Below are positions 9,259 through 18,117 of a stretch of 44,517 nt of DNA, piece by piece. The notes beneath the pieces are model-generated. The model ran no database searches and was not told the DNA's origin. It was given only the letters and a program-made list of their open reading frames with translations. The stretch spans positions 1-44,517 of the forward strand of contig DYFF01000008.1 in the NCBI GenBank assembly GCA_020725335.1, in the 5' to 3' direction. The translations under genes and the position numbers were made by a program. The stretch is from Thermodesulfovibrio sp. GTDB taxonomy: Bacteria > Nitrospirota > Thermodesulfovibrionia > Thermodesulfovibrionales > Thermodesulfovibrionaceae. Within the stretch, counting starts at the first letter, position 1; every line of letters begins with the position of its first letter.

Positions 9259-10492
9259 GCTCTATTTCTTTGAACCAATCTTTATACCTTGCAGCTCTTG
9301 GGATAATTCTTATCCCTGATGAGTCAATATGACATTTAAATCTATCTTTCTCTTGATTAAATCCTATTTCCTCTCCTTCATATATAATATTTTGTTTGTC
9401 AACAACTACTCTGTAAAGTTTACTATTTTCCTTAATTATTACATTATCCATTATTAGAGAGTCTCTTATTTCAACCCCCTTTTCGATTATAACTCCATTT
9501 CTTATGATGGAATTTTCTATTTTCCCCCCATTTATTATTGTTCCGTCAGATATAATGCAATTCTTTATTTTTCCATCAAATATTTTTGCTGGAGGAGTAT
9601 CATTTTTAGATGGATATATAGGCCATATAGTATTAAATATCTCAAAGACGGGTTTTTCTCCGAGCATATCCATATGAGCTTCAAAATAAGCTCTTATAGT
9701 GCCTACATCTCTCCAATATCCCCTTTCCTCATACTCTCTTATCCCTGGCACTTTATTTTTAGCAAAGTCATAGGAATAAACCTTACAACCTCTTTCAACA
9801 AGCTCAGGTATTACGTGAGCTCCGAAATCGTGTTGTTTTTTCTTCTCAGCTCTTATTAAGGCATCTATTAGAACTTCTGAATTAAATATGTAATTACCCA
9901 TGGATACAAATGCCATTTCTGGGTTGTCTGGCATCGGTATCGGATCTTTTGGTTTTTCCTGAAATCCTGCTATTTTACAGTCAGCTTGTGTAATTATAAC
10001 TCCAAAGGAAGAGGCTTCCTTTATTGAGACTGGCCGCGCAGCTACGGTAACTTCAGCATTTTTTTCTATATGAAACTCTATCATCTGCCTTATGTCCATC
10101 CTGTATATGTGGTCTGCACCAAAAATTAGAACATAATCTGGTTTGTGTTCTTTTATTAATGCAGAATTTTGGAAAACAGCATCTGCTGTGCCCTGAAACC
10201 ACTCAGGTCCCATTCTCATTTGTGGAGGTACTACTGTTACAAAGTGGTCTCTTCCTACAGATGAGAACCCCCAATTCTGTCTGATGTGTTCAATAAGTGA
10301 TTGGGATTTATACTGTACAAGAAGATATATGGAGTAAATCTGTGAGTTAACTAAATTACTTAGAACAAAATCTACAATTCTATATTTACCACCAAAGGGA
10401 ACAGAGGGTTTTGACCTGAAAGATGTAAGCGGGAAAAGTCTTTCACCTTTACCTCCTGCAAGAACTATTGCTAAAACTTTAGGAAGTGCCAT
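9251..10492 (-). CDS. glgC: Glucose-1-phosphate adenylyltransferase
   Basis: A 413-aa ADP-glucose pyrophosphorylase that makes ADP-glucose for glycogen. The nucleotide-binding start LAIVLAGGKGERLFPLT is clear, followed by RSKPSVPFGGKYRIVDF, WFQGTADAV and FGADHIYRMD, then a left-handed beta-helix (about residues 300-385, hexapeptide-like IIRNGVIIEKGVEIRDS). The start overlaps the upstream C39-like gene by 14 nt and has GGGAGG before it. It overlaps the sensor kinase start by 8 nt. Only glgC is present; no glycogen synthase is in the window. Confidence 0.96.
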   Translation of the reverse strand: MALPKVLAIVLAGGKGERLFPLTSFRSKPSVPFGGKYRIVDFVLSNLVNSQIYSIYLLVQYKSQSLIEHIRQNWGFSSVGRDHFVTVVPPQMRMGPEWFQGTADAVFQNSALIKEHKPDYVLIFGADHIYRMDIRQMIEFHIEKNAEVTVAARPVSIKEASSFGVIITQADCKIAGFQEKPKDPIPMPDNPEMAFVSMGNYIFNSEVLIDALIRAEKKKQHDFGAHVIPELVERGCKVYSYDFAKNKVPGIREYEERGYWRDVGTIRAYFEAHMDMLGEKPVFEIFNTIWPIYPSKNDTPPAKIFDGKIKNCIISDGTIINGGKIENSIIRNGVIIEKGVEIRDSLIMDNVIIKENSKLYRVVVDKQNIIYEGEEIGFNQEKDRFKCHIDSSGIRIIPRAARYKDWFKEIEHV

Positions 10493-11009
10493 TTCTTACC
10501 TCCCTATATATAAAAAATGTCCAAAAATTAGTTTTTTCCCATTTTTTCAAAAAGGTTTCCAATTTAATATGTTCCTTTTCTTTCTTCCCTGAATTTACAA
10601 TAATTACATTTTCATTGAATCCTATTACCACCATGTAGTGATACTTTTTATAAAACCAAAAACCCTCATCTGTCATTACTATTAAAGGATTTCCTTTTGA
10701 GATTTTTGATTTAAGATCAGAAATCGAACCTCTATAATTGTCTACATTTAATCCTAATTTTTTTACATATCTGATCATATCAAAATCAGAGGTGCCACCA
10801 GCTCCTTTACTATATATTTCTTGTGAAATTTCAGAGGGTGTAACTTTTATTCCTAAGAAATTTAAAATCATAGCCAAAGAGGTTGGACCACATTGATTAT
10901 CCTCTGAAGGATAAAATGGAACATTAGGTATGATAAATTCTGAGGCATCAGCAAGGGAGAATAAAGATATAAACAAAAAAAGTGATATTTTTAAAATAGG
11001 TTTTTTCAT
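10479..11009 (-). CDS. Exported C39-like cysteine peptidase-fold protein
   Basis: A 176-aa protein with a signal peptide (MKKPILKISLFLFISLFSLA, cleavage near DASE) and a single Peptidase_C39_2-like domain. The candidate catalytic set is Gln-Cys in EDNQCGPTSLAM (about residues 38-41), His in YHYMVVIG (about 126) and Asn/Ser in VNSG. It stands alone, with no bacteriocin transporter nearby, so processing of a double-glycine leader is unlikely; a role at the cell envelope is a guess. It is tightly linked to prmC upstream (1 nt apart) and overlaps glgC. Confidence 0.75.
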   Translation of the reverse strand: MKKPILKISLFLFISLFSLADASEFIIPNVPFYPSEDNQCGPTSLAMILNFLGIKVTPSEISQEIYSKGAGGTSDFDMIRYVKKLGLNVDNYRGSISDLKSKISKGNPLIVMTDEGFWFYKKYHYMVVIGFNENVIIVNSGKKEKEHIKLETFLKKWEKTNFWTFFIYREVRNGTS

Positions 11010-11010
11010 A

Positions 11011-11856
11011 TTAACTTCTCTTTAATATCATAACTCTTTCAATTCCTGCAAGATCTTTGACTATTTTTATAATTTCAAAACCATTAACATTAGCCATTTC
11101 TCTTATAACGTTAGATTGATTTATCCCTATTTCAAGAAAAATAACTCCTTCCTTTAAAAGGTAATTAAAAGCTTTCTTAAGAATTTTTTCATAGTAATCT
11201 AAACCTGTTAGCCCACCGTCCAAGGCTTCTTTAGGTTCGTATTTCTTTATTTCAGCCTGAAGATTTTCAATTTCCTCAGTTTTAACGTAAGGGGGATTGG
11301 CAGTTATATATGAGAAAGAATTATCCCTAAAGGGAGAAAATAGGTCTCCAACAATAAAAAAGGCATTTGAAATATTATTTATTTTTTTATTTTCTCTCGC
11401 ATATTTTATAGCTTCTTCTGAGATATCTACCCCAAAAACTTTAAGATAGGTTAGGTTTTTAGCAATTGCAAGAGCAATACATCCTGAACCTGTGCAGAGA
11501 TCAAGGAGAAACTTTCCCTCTTTATCCTTCTTTTTTGCAATTTTTATAAATTCTTCAACTAAAATTTCTGTTTCAGGTCTTGGAATAAGAACACCTTTGC
11601 CAACTTTGATTTGGATATTAAAAAAATCACATTTGCCAAGAATATACTGGAGAGGTTCTCTTTTAAGTCTTCTCTGAACAAGTTTAGCAATTTTTTCTGA
11701 ATTTTTTTTATCTACTTCAGGGTTTAGAGAATAAAGTTTTATCTTGTCAATTTGTAAAACATGACAAACAATATCTTGTGCTTCCTTTTCTGGGAACTCA
11801 AAGTTATTTTCCTTTAATTTTTTTGAAATTTCCTGTATTTTTTTTAAGGCTCTCAC
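11011..11856 (-). CDS. prmC: Release factor glutamine methyltransferase
   Basis: A 281-aa SAM-dependent methyltransferase that methylates the GGQ glutamine of peptide chain release factors. The SAM-binding region [18 protein letters not shown] and the substrate motif NPPY (ITANPPYVK) are visible, and [10 protein letters not shown] is typical. It overlaps its substrate gene prfA by 4 nt, the usual order. Confidence 0.96.
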   Translation of the reverse strand: MRALKKIQEISKKLKENNFEFPEKEAQDIVCHVLQIDKIKLYSLNPEVDKKNSEKIAKLVQRRLKREPLQYILGKCDFFNIQIKVGKGVLIPRPETEILVEEFIKIAKKKDKEGKFLLDLCTGSGCIALAIAKNLTYLKVFGVDISEEAIKYARENKKINNISNAFFIVGDLFSPFRDNSFSYITANPPYVKTEEIENLQAEIKKYEPKEALDGGLTGLDYYEKILKKAFNYLLKEGVIFLEIGINQSNVIREMANVNGFEIIKIVKDLAGIERVMILKRS

Positions 11857-12914
11857 ATCTCTTTGAGTTTTTCTGTGTGATAATGAGAGATTAAGGCATC
11901 AATTATTTCATCAAGATTGCCATTTAAAATTTGATCTAATTTATATAATGTTAAACCTACTCTGTGGTCAGTAATTCTATTCTGAGGAAAATTATAAGTT
12001 CTAATCCTTTCACTTCTTTCACCTGTACCTACTTGTTGTTTTCTTTCCGATGCTCTTTCAGCCTCTTTCTTTTGTCTTTCAATTTCATGTAATCGAGCCC
12101 TTAAAACCTTCATTGCCTTTTCTCTGTTTTTAATCTGAGACCTTTCATCTTGGCATTGAACAATTATTCCAGTTGGTATGTGGACAATTCTTACTGCAGA
12201 GTAGGCAGTATTAACTGACTGCCCACCTGGTCCTGACGAACAGAAAGTATCAATTCGTAAATCTTTTTCATCAATCTTAATATCTACATCTTCTGCTTCA
12301 GGTAATACGGCAACTGTAGCTGTGGAAGTATGGATTCGTCCAGAAGTTTCTGTTAAAGGAATTCTTTGAACTCTATGAACACCGCTTTCATATTTTAATC
12401 TACTGAATGCACCTCTGCCTGCAATGTTTGCGATTATTTCTTTGAAACCTCCAAGTCCAGTAGGATGGCTGTCTATAATTTCTACTTTCCAACCTTTTGA
12501 TTCAGCATACTTAGAGTACATTCTGAAAAGGTCTGCAGCAAATAATGCTGCTTCATCCCCTCCTGTACCTGCTCTTATTTCAAGAATAACATTTTTTTCA
12601 TCCCTTGGGTCTTTTGGAAGTAAAAGAATCTTTAACTCTTGTTCGATTTGAGGTTTGATTTTTTTTAGATTTTGCAATTCCTCTTCAGCTAATTCTCTTA
12701 AATCTCCATCTCCACTTTGAGAAATTTCCTCAAGTTCCTCAATTTCCTTGACTATTTTTTTATACTCTCTAAATTTAGTAACAATAGGTTCAAGCTCGGA
12801 TTGTTCCTTAGAAAGCCTTAAAAATTCTTCTCTGTTAGAAAACACTTCTGGATTAGAAAGTGCTTTTGTTATCTTTTCATATTTATTTTCTACCTCCAGT
12901 AACTTATCTAACAT
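11853..12914 (-). CDS. prfA: Peptide chain release factor 1
   Basis: A 353-aa RF1 that terminates translation at UAA and UAG. The catalytic GGQ lies in [18 protein letters not shown], and the anticodon-like element is close to the RF1 PxT type ([19 protein letters not shown] nearby). GGGAGG precedes the ATG. RF1 does not read UGA, so it would not compete at the two UGA-selenocysteine codons in this window; RF2 would. Confidence 0.96.
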   Translation of the reverse strand: MLDKLLEVENKYEKITKALSNPEVFSNREEFLRLSKEQSELEPIVTKFREYKKIVKEIEELEEISQSGDGDLRELAEEELQNLKKIKPQIEQELKILLLPKDPRDEKNVILEIRAGTGGDEAALFAADLFRMYSKYAESKGWKVEIIDSHPTGLGGFKEIIANIAGRGAFSRLKYESGVHRVQRIPLTETSGRIHTSTATVAVLPEAEDVDIKIDEKDLRIDTFCSSGPGGQSVNTAYSAVRIVHIPTGIIVQCQDERSQIKNREKAMKVLRARLHEIERQKKEAERASERKQQVGTGERSERIRTYNFPQNRITDHRVGLTLYKLDQILNGNLDEIIDALISHYHTEKLKEM

Positions 12915-12925
12915 AGAAGCCTCCC

Positions 12926-13810
12926 TTAACTCTTTATCCTATCAGATGTTTCAAAATTTAGAACAGCTCTCAGGGCTTCAATCGCTACTTCGAGTTGATT
13001 TATATCAGGTTCTTTAGTTGTTATTTTTTGAAATAATATGCCTGGTGATATGATAATTTTACCGATTAAAGTGTTCTGAATACGAGAGGAAATCTTAAGA
13101 ATTTCATAAGAAATTCCTGCAATTAATGGCAATAGAACAATTCTGCTAAGAGCTTTCATTAAAAAACTCCAAGAGTGAGGGATAGCAGAGAAAGCAAGAA
13201 TGCTTATTATAAGAACAATGAATATGAAACTTGTGCCACATCTTACATGAAATCTTGTATGCTTTTGGGCTAAGGAGACATCTAAGGATTGTTCACTTTC
13301 AAAGGCATTTATAACCTTATGTTCAGCACCATGATAGGCAAATATCCTTCTCATCTGAGGCCAGAGAGATATAGCAAAAACATAAAGAATAAAGATAAGT
13401 ACTCTAAGAATTCCATCAATAAGATTAAATGCGAAAGGATTTATTTGAACTATATTTAATATATGACCTGTTAGCTTTGTCAGATAGAGAGGAAGAAGAA
13501 TAAAAAGAATTACTCCAATAAAAAAGGCAAGAGTTAAAGATAATATTAAACTCCAGGGACTTGATTTTTCTTCCTTGAAAACTATTTTGCTACTAAAATC
13601 TATTGCTTTCATCCCTAACCATAATGTTTGAATCAATATAAAAAAGCCTCTTAAGAAAGGAATTTTTGTGAAAATGCTTTGTTTATTAAATTTCTCTGAT
13701 TTAACAATAATTTCACCATCGGGATTTCTAACAGCTACAGCCCATCCCGTTGATGATTTCATCATCACACCTTCTATTACTGCTTGGCCACCTATTGTTT
13801 TAATATTCAT
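12926..13810 (-). CDS. DUF1385 membrane protein (YqhQ-like)
   Basis: A 294-aa protein with [20 protein letters not shown] at the N-terminus, the signature of DUF1385, and the conserved [13 protein letters not shown]. Four or five hydrophobic segments follow, at about residues 85-110, 130-150, 195-215 and 220-240. Its neighbours rpmE, prfA and prmC are its usual ones in many bacteria, but its function is not established. No Shine-Dalgarno sequence is seen; TATAAA (13825-13820) lies 9 nt before the ATG, so the mRNA may have only a 2-3 nt leader. Confidence 0.88.
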   Translation of the reverse strand: MNIKTIGGQAVIEGVMMKSSTGWAVAVRNPDGEIIVKSEKFNKQSIFTKIPFLRGFFILIQTLWLGMKAIDFSSKIVFKEEKSSPWSLILSLTLAFFIGVILFILLPLYLTKLTGHILNIVQINPFAFNLIDGILRVLIFILYVFAISLWPQMRRIFAYHGAEHKVINAFESEQSLDVSLAQKHTRFHVRCGTSFIFIVLIISILAFSAIPHSWSFLMKALSRIVLLPLIAGISYEILKISSRIQNTLIGKIIISPGILFQKITTKEPDINQLEVAIEALRAVLNFETSDRIKS

Positions 13811-13828
13811 AGTCGTATTTTTATAAAT

Positions 13829-13862
13829 AAAAAAAGGGTTAGAAATTGAAGCACTCTAACCC
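13829..13862 (-). terminator. Terminator after rpmE
   Basis: GGGTTAGA (13836-13843) pairs with TCTAACCC (13855-13862); on the minus strand the stem is followed by a run of seven T. It would end the ispG-rpmE transcript before the DUF1385 gene. Confidence 0.75.
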
Positions 13863-13885
13863 CTTTATGTTTTTATCCAATTTAT

Positions 13886-14086
13886 TTATTTTTTTCCGTA
13901 TTTTCTCATGAATTTTTCTACTCTACCTTCTGTATCAACTATCTTCTGTTTTCCAGTATAAAAAGGATGGCATTTAGAACATATATCTACCTTAATTAAA
14001 GACTTAGTTGAGCGTGTTGTGAAGGTCTCTCCACATGCACACATTACTTTTGCTTCTTTGTATTCAGGATGAATTTTTTCTTTCAT
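13886..14086 (-). CDS. rpmE: Ribosomal protein bL31 (zinc-binding form)
   Basis: A 66-aa L31 starting [20 protein letters not shown] and containing [12 protein letters not shown]. The cysteine pairs CAC and CSKC mark the zinc-containing, zinc-replete type. A good GGGAGGAG ribosome site precedes the ATG. It is a component of the large ribosomal subunit. Confidence 0.97.
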   Translation of the reverse strand: MKEKIHPEYKEAKVMCACGETFTTRSTKSLIKVDICSKCHPFYTGKQKIVDTEGRVEKFMRKYGKK

Positions 14087-14140
14087 CTTCTCCTCCCAGA
14101 AAATTTCTTAACTATTCATTTTATCTTGAAATATATTTTT

Positions 14141-15196
14141 TTAGCAAGTATAACCTTTTATTTCCTCTATTAGAGATGAGACAAGGTCTTTTTCTTCAAC
14201 TGTTTTAACGATTCTCCCTTTCGCAAAAACAATCCCTTTGCCTTTACCTCCAGCAATTCCAAAATCAGCTTCTTTGGCTTCCCCAGGTCCATTAACAGCA
14301 CATCCCATTACCGCTACTTTTAGGGGTTGTTTTATATTTTTCAAAGCAGATTTTACCTGTTTTACCATTTTTTTTATGTTAACTTCGCATCTGCCACATG
14401 TAGGACAACTTATTATTTCTACACCTATATCCCTTAATCCAATAGCCCTCAGTATTTCATAGGCAACTTCCACTTCAACTATTGGCGAATCAGTAAGAGA
14501 GACTCTTATTGTATCACCAATACCTTCAAGTAGAAGGATTCCTATACCTATTGAGCTTTTTACTACTCCTTCCGGTACAGCTCCGGTCTCAGTGATTCCT
14601 ACATGAAGAGGATAATCGTATTTTTGGCTGAAAAGCTTGTAAGCTTCAACTGTTTTCATAACATTTGAAGCTTTAAGTGATACCTTTATATCATGAAAAT
14701 CGTTTTCTTCAAGAATTTCTAATTGTCTTTCTGCTGCTTCAACCATTGCTTCTGAAGTAGAATGTCCATATTTTTCTATTAAATCCTTGGGGAGAGAACC
14801 TGCATTAACTCCGATTCTTATAGGAATTTTTTTTTCTTTTGCAGCCTTTATAACTTCTTTTACTTTCCATTTAGCTCCAATATTCCCAGGGTTTATTCTT
14901 AAACCATCAACTCCCTGAATAATGGCTTTAAGGGCAAGTTTATAATTGAAATGTATATCTGCAATGAGAGGTATTTTTATCCTTTTTTTAATTTCTCCCA
15001 GTGATTCGGCTGCTGACATGTCTGGTACGGCAACTCTTATGATTTCACAGCCAGCGGATTCTAATAGCTTTATTTGTCTAACAGTTTTTATAACATCTCG
15101 TGTATCTGTTTTAGTCATAGACTGAACAACTATGGGTGCATCTCCACCAATAGGAACATTTCCTACATATATTCTTCTTGTTTGTCTTCTATTCAA
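14141..15196 (-). CDS. ispG: 4-hydroxy-3-methylbut-2-enyl diphosphate synthase
   Basis: A 351-aa [4Fe-4S] enzyme of the MEP isoprenoid pathway that converts the cyclic MEcPP to HMBPP. The start RRQTRRIYVGNVPIGGDAPI and the Fe-S cysteines in SCPTCGRCEVN and MGCAVNGPGEA are diagnostic. It overlaps mltG by 8 nt. Confidence 0.97.
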   Translation of the reverse strand: MNRRQTRRIYVGNVPIGGDAPIVVQSMTKTDTRDVIKTVRQIKLLESAGCEIIRVAVPDMSAAESLGEIKKRIKIPLIADIHFNYKLALKAIIQGVDGLRINPGNIGAKWKVKEVIKAAKEKKIPIRIGVNAGSLPKDLIEKYGHSTSEAMVEAAERQLEILEENDFHDIKVSLKASNVMKTVEAYKLFSQKYDYPLHVGITETGAVPEGVVKSSIGIGILLLEGIGDTIRVSLTDSPIVEVEVAYEILRAIGLRDIGVEIISCPTCGRCEVNIKKMVKQVKSALKNIKQPLKVAVMGCAVNGPGEAKEADFGIAGGKGKGIVFAKGRIVKTVEEKDLVSSLIEEIKGYTC

Positions 15197-16184
15197 TCCT
15201 ATTGCTCCTTATTTCATTTATAGCAGATACGTGTTTATCATAGGTTGATGAGAATTCATGAGAACCATCACCTTTTGCTACAAAATAAAGATAAGGAACT
15301 TTTGCAGGATTCAAAGCAGCTTTAATCGAACTTAAACTTGGTGAAGCTATAGGTCCTGGAGGTAGCCCTTTTATTACATATGTATTGTAAGGAGTTTTAT
15401 TTAAAAGGTCTTTCTTTTTTACTCCTTCTTTAAACCTCTTTATTCCATAAATAGCAGTAGGATCTGCTTGCAGGGGCATACCAATTTTTAGTCTGTTATG
15501 ATATACAGCAGAAATAAGAGGTTTTTCCTCTTCGAGCTTTGCTTCCTTTTCAATAATTGAAGCGAGGGTAATAACCTTATTAACTGTCCACCCCATTTTT
15601 TTTGTTTTTTCAAAGAGAGTTTCATCATAAACATTCCAGAACTTTTTTACCATCATAGTAATTATATCTTTCAAATTCATTCCCTTTGGTATATTATATG
15701 TGGCAGGATAAAGATAGCCTTCTAAAGAAGGAGCATCTATGTTCAATGTTTTTAAAAAATCTTTGTCCTTACTAATTTCTAAAAGCTGATTTCCAAAATC
15801 TGGATTTATTTTAGAAAGTTTGTCACCTATTTCAAAAATGCTATCACCTTCAATTACTGTTAATGTGTATTCTATTATTTTACCTTCAAGAAGTTTTGCT
15901 AAAATTTCAAGTAGGTTCATATCTTTAGTTATGAGATAATAACCTGCTCTTGCTCTTTTTTCAATGCCAAGAGCTCTTCCTGTAATTTTAAAAATTAATT
16001 CATTCTTGATAATGCCTTTCTCTTTAAACACAGAGGCTATATAAGAGAAGCTTGACCCTTTTGGTATATATATCTCTATATCATCTTGTATTTTTAGGGG
16101 CTTTGTTAGCTCTATTGTTATATATAAAGTAATGAATATCAAATAAGCAATTAGTACAACTAAAAGGGATTTCCAAATTTTCAT
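15189..16184 (-). CDS. mltG: Endolytic murein transglycosylase
   Basis: A 331-aa MltG/YceG protein that cleaves nascent peptidoglycan strands. It has an N-terminal membrane anchor (about 5-27), LysM-like segments, and the catalytic domain with the Glu in ASIIEKEA followed by LPPGPIASPSLSSIKAALNP. There is no Shine-Dalgarno sequence; TGATATTAT lies 6 nt before the ATG, so the first base of the message is predicted to be the A of ATG. Confidence 0.93.
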   Translation of the reverse strand: MKIWKSLLVVLIAYLIFITLYITIELTKPLKIQDDIEIYIPKGSSFSYIASVFKEKGIIKNELIFKITGRALGIEKRARAGYYLITKDMNLLEILAKLLEGKIIEYTLTVIEGDSIFEIGDKLSKINPDFGNQLLEISKDKDFLKTLNIDAPSLEGYLYPATYNIPKGMNLKDIITMMVKKFWNVYDETLFEKTKKMGWTVNKVITLASIIEKEAKLEEEKPLISAVYHNRLKIGMPLQADPTAIYGIKRFKEGVKKKDLLNKTPYNTYVIKGLPPGPIASPSLSSIKAALNPAKVPYLYFVAKGDGSHEFSSTYDKHVSAINEIRSNRIE

Positions 16185-16190
16185 TTTTTA

Positions 16191-16220
16191 ATAATATCAA
16201 ATCATTAGTATTTAGAGCAA
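16191..16220 (-). promoter_or_regulatory. Promoter of mltG giving a leaderless message
   Basis: On the minus strand TTGCTC (16220-16215), an 18-bp spacer ending in TGA, and TATTAT (16196-16191) predict a start at 16184, which is the A of the mltG ATG. Confidence 0.5.
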
Positions 16221-16325
16221 TTTTACTAAGGCTAAATTAACCTTTAAGAAATAATTGTAAAAGAAGGGAGAAATTTTGTTATGCTTATTTTTAGAATTTT
16301 AGATAAAGAATTCCGTTAGTGTTTA

Positions 16326-16334
16326 TGTTAAAAT
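16326..16334 (+). promoter_or_regulatory. Extended -10 promoter of acsE
   Basis: TGTTAAAAT (16326-16334) is an extended -10 with a poor -35 (AAGAAT at 17 bp). It predicts a start near 16341 and a 22-nt leader that includes the GGAGG before acsE. The remainder of 16185-16325 is AT-rich spacer, apart from the mltG promoter. Confidence 0.45.
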
Positions 16335-16362
16335 TTTTAAGTAAAACTAATTGGAGGAAATA

Positions 16363-17145
16363 ATGCTTATTATTGGCGAACGTTTGAGCATAATTTCAAA
16401 ACAAGTTAGAGAAGCTATACAAAAAAGGGATAAAGAACCTATTAAAGATATTGCATTAGAGCAATATAAAGCAGGTGCGCATATGATAGAAGCTAATATA
16501 GGACCTGCAGAAGATGATGGAGAAGAATTAATGGAATGGATGGTTAGTACTATTCAGGAAGCAGTGCCTCTTCCTGTCTCTCTTGATACAACTAATCCTT
16601 CTGCAATGGAAGCAGGATTAAAAATTCATAATAATGAATGGGGTAAACCTCTTATAAACTCAACCTCTTTTGACCCTGAAAGATTCATAATGTTTGAGCT
16701 TGCTGCTAAATATAATGTTCCTATAATTGCTCTCACTGTTGGGAAAGGTGGCCTCCCAAGAGATGCAGAAGAAAGAGTAGAAATAGCAGTCCAACTTATT
16801 GAAAAAGCAGCTGAATACGGTCTATCACCTGAAGATTTATATCTTGATCCACTTGTGCTACAAATCTCCACATCTCAACAGCAAGCTAAGGAGGTTTTAA
16901 GAGCCATTAAACTGTTCCAAGAATTGAATGACCCACCCATGAAAACCATTGTAGGTCTTAGTAATATATCAAATGGCTGTCCTAAAGAACTTAGACCCTT
17001 ACTGAATAAACATTTTCTTTCTTTGCTTATGTATGAAGGACTGTCAGCTGCAATTGTAAATCCCTCAGAGGTTATTGAAACTGTCAAAACAGTAAGCGTA
17101 ATTATGGGGAAAACTCTTTATGCCCATTCATATCTTCAAATTTAG
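16363..17145 (+). CDS. acsE: Methyltetrahydrofolate:corrinoid/iron-sulfur protein methyltransferase
   Basis: A 260-aa pterin-binding TIM-barrel protein that moves the methyl group of methyl-H4folate to the corrinoid Fe-S protein in the Wood-Ljungdahl pathway. The start MLIIGERLSIISKQVREAI, AGAHMIEANIGPAEDDGEEL, LPVSLDTTNPSAMEAGL and VGLSNISNGCPKE match AcsE, and the length is near the 262 aa of characterised enzymes. The ATG at 16363 follows GGAGG at 7 nt. It lies 9 nt upstream of acsD. The CODH/ACS catalytic subunits are not in the window. Confidence 0.94.
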   Translation: MLIIGERLSIISKQVREAIQKRDKEPIKDIALEQYKAGAHMIEANIGPAEDDGEELMEWMVSTIQEAVPLPVSLDTTNPSAMEAGLKIHNNEWGKPLINSTSFDPERFIMFELAAKYNVPIIALTVGKGGLPRDAEERVEIAVQLIEKAAEYGLSPEDLYLDPLVLQISTSQQQAKEVLRAIKLFQELNDPPMKTIVGLSNISNGCPKELRPLLNKHFLSLLMYEGLSAAIVNPSEVIETVKTVSVIMGKTLYAHSYLQI

Positions 17146-17154
17146 AGGTGTAAG

Positions 17155-18090
17155 ATGAACTTCACAATACCAAAAGAATCATATACTAATAAAATTCCTG
17201 AAATAGTTTTTGGAAAAGTAAAAAGAGCATATTTTGGTGGAGAATCTGCTCTTCCATTTCTTACTTTTGAAGGAGATTTCCCTCACAAACCTTTGATTGC
17301 TCTTGAAATTCAAGATGCTCCACCAGAAGATTATCCAGAAGAACTTGCTAAAATATATTCCTCTGTCTGGAATGATCCAGTAAGTTGGGCAAAATTCTGT
17401 GAAGACCTTGGGGCAGAGGCTATATGTATTAGACTTATGAGCACACATCCAGACAGTAAAGATACATCAGCAGAAAATGCTGCTAACATCGTAAAAAAAA
17501 TTATCTCAGCAATAGATTTACCATTTATAATATTAGGAAGTAACCATACTGAAAAGGATGCAGAAATACTGCCAATTATTGCTGATGTAGCACGAGGTTA
17601 TAACTGTATCATAGGCAAAGCACAAGAGGGTAATTATAAAACAATAGCTGCTTCTGCTATAGCTGGAGGGCATAACCTAATAGCTATGTCTGAATTGGAT
17701 GTGAATTTAGCTAAACAGCTAAATATACTTATTACTCAAACAGGCTTTCCAAAAGAAAAATTAATAATTGATCCTATGTGTTCTGCTTTAGGCTATGGGT
17801 TTGAATATACTTACTCTGTAATGGAAAGGATTCGTATTGCAGGACTTATTCAGGGTGATGATATGTTATGCAGTCCCATGGTTGCTGATGTAGGTTTTTA
17901 CGTATGGAAAACAAAGGAAGCTCAAGCTAAAGTTGAAGATAATCCTTCTTGGGGAGACCTATATGAAAGAGCAGTAATGTGGGAAGCAATAACAGCCTGC
18001 TCTTTTTTATTAAGTGGTGCAGAGTTATTAATAATGAGACATCCTAAAGCTGTTGAGGTTGTAAAAAGTTTTATTAATGATTTAATCTAA
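17155..18090 (+). CDS. acsD: Corrinoid iron-sulfur protein small subunit (CODH/ACS delta)
   Basis: A 311-aa AcsD/CdhD-like subunit with a TIM-barrel fold, starting MNFTIPKESYTNKIPEIVFG. Typical stretches are GGESALPFLTFEGDFPHKP, MLCSPMVADVGFYVWKTKEA and WGDLYERAVMWEAITACSFL. With the large CFeSP subunit it carries the methyl-cobamide between AcsE and acetyl-CoA synthase. It is co-transcribed with acsE and followed after 27 nt by selA. It may serve autotrophic CO2 fixation or oxidative acetate metabolism; the sequence cannot tell which. Confidence 0.93.
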   Translation: MNFTIPKESYTNKIPEIVFGKVKRAYFGGESALPFLTFEGDFPHKPLIALEIQDAPPEDYPEELAKIYSSVWNDPVSWAKFCEDLGAEAICIRLMSTHPDSKDTSAENAANIVKKIISAIDLPFIILGSNHTEKDAEILPIIADVARGYNCIIGKAQEGNYKTIAASAIAGGHNLIAMSELDVNLAKQLNILITQTGFPKEKLIIDPMCSALGYGFEYTYSVMERIRIAGLIQGDDMLCSPMVADVGFYVWKTKEAQAKVEDNPSWGDLYERAVMWEAITACSFLLSGAELLIMRHPKAVEVVKSFINDLI

Positions 18091-18117
18091 ATCACCATAT
18101 TTTCAGGAGGGAGAAAG

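Noticed and set aside
16281-16319. Twelve-codon leader peptide before acsE
   Set aside because: It has a weak ribosome site and no run of regulatory codons, no terminator/antiterminator hairpins are visible, and the likely acsE promoter lies downstream of it.
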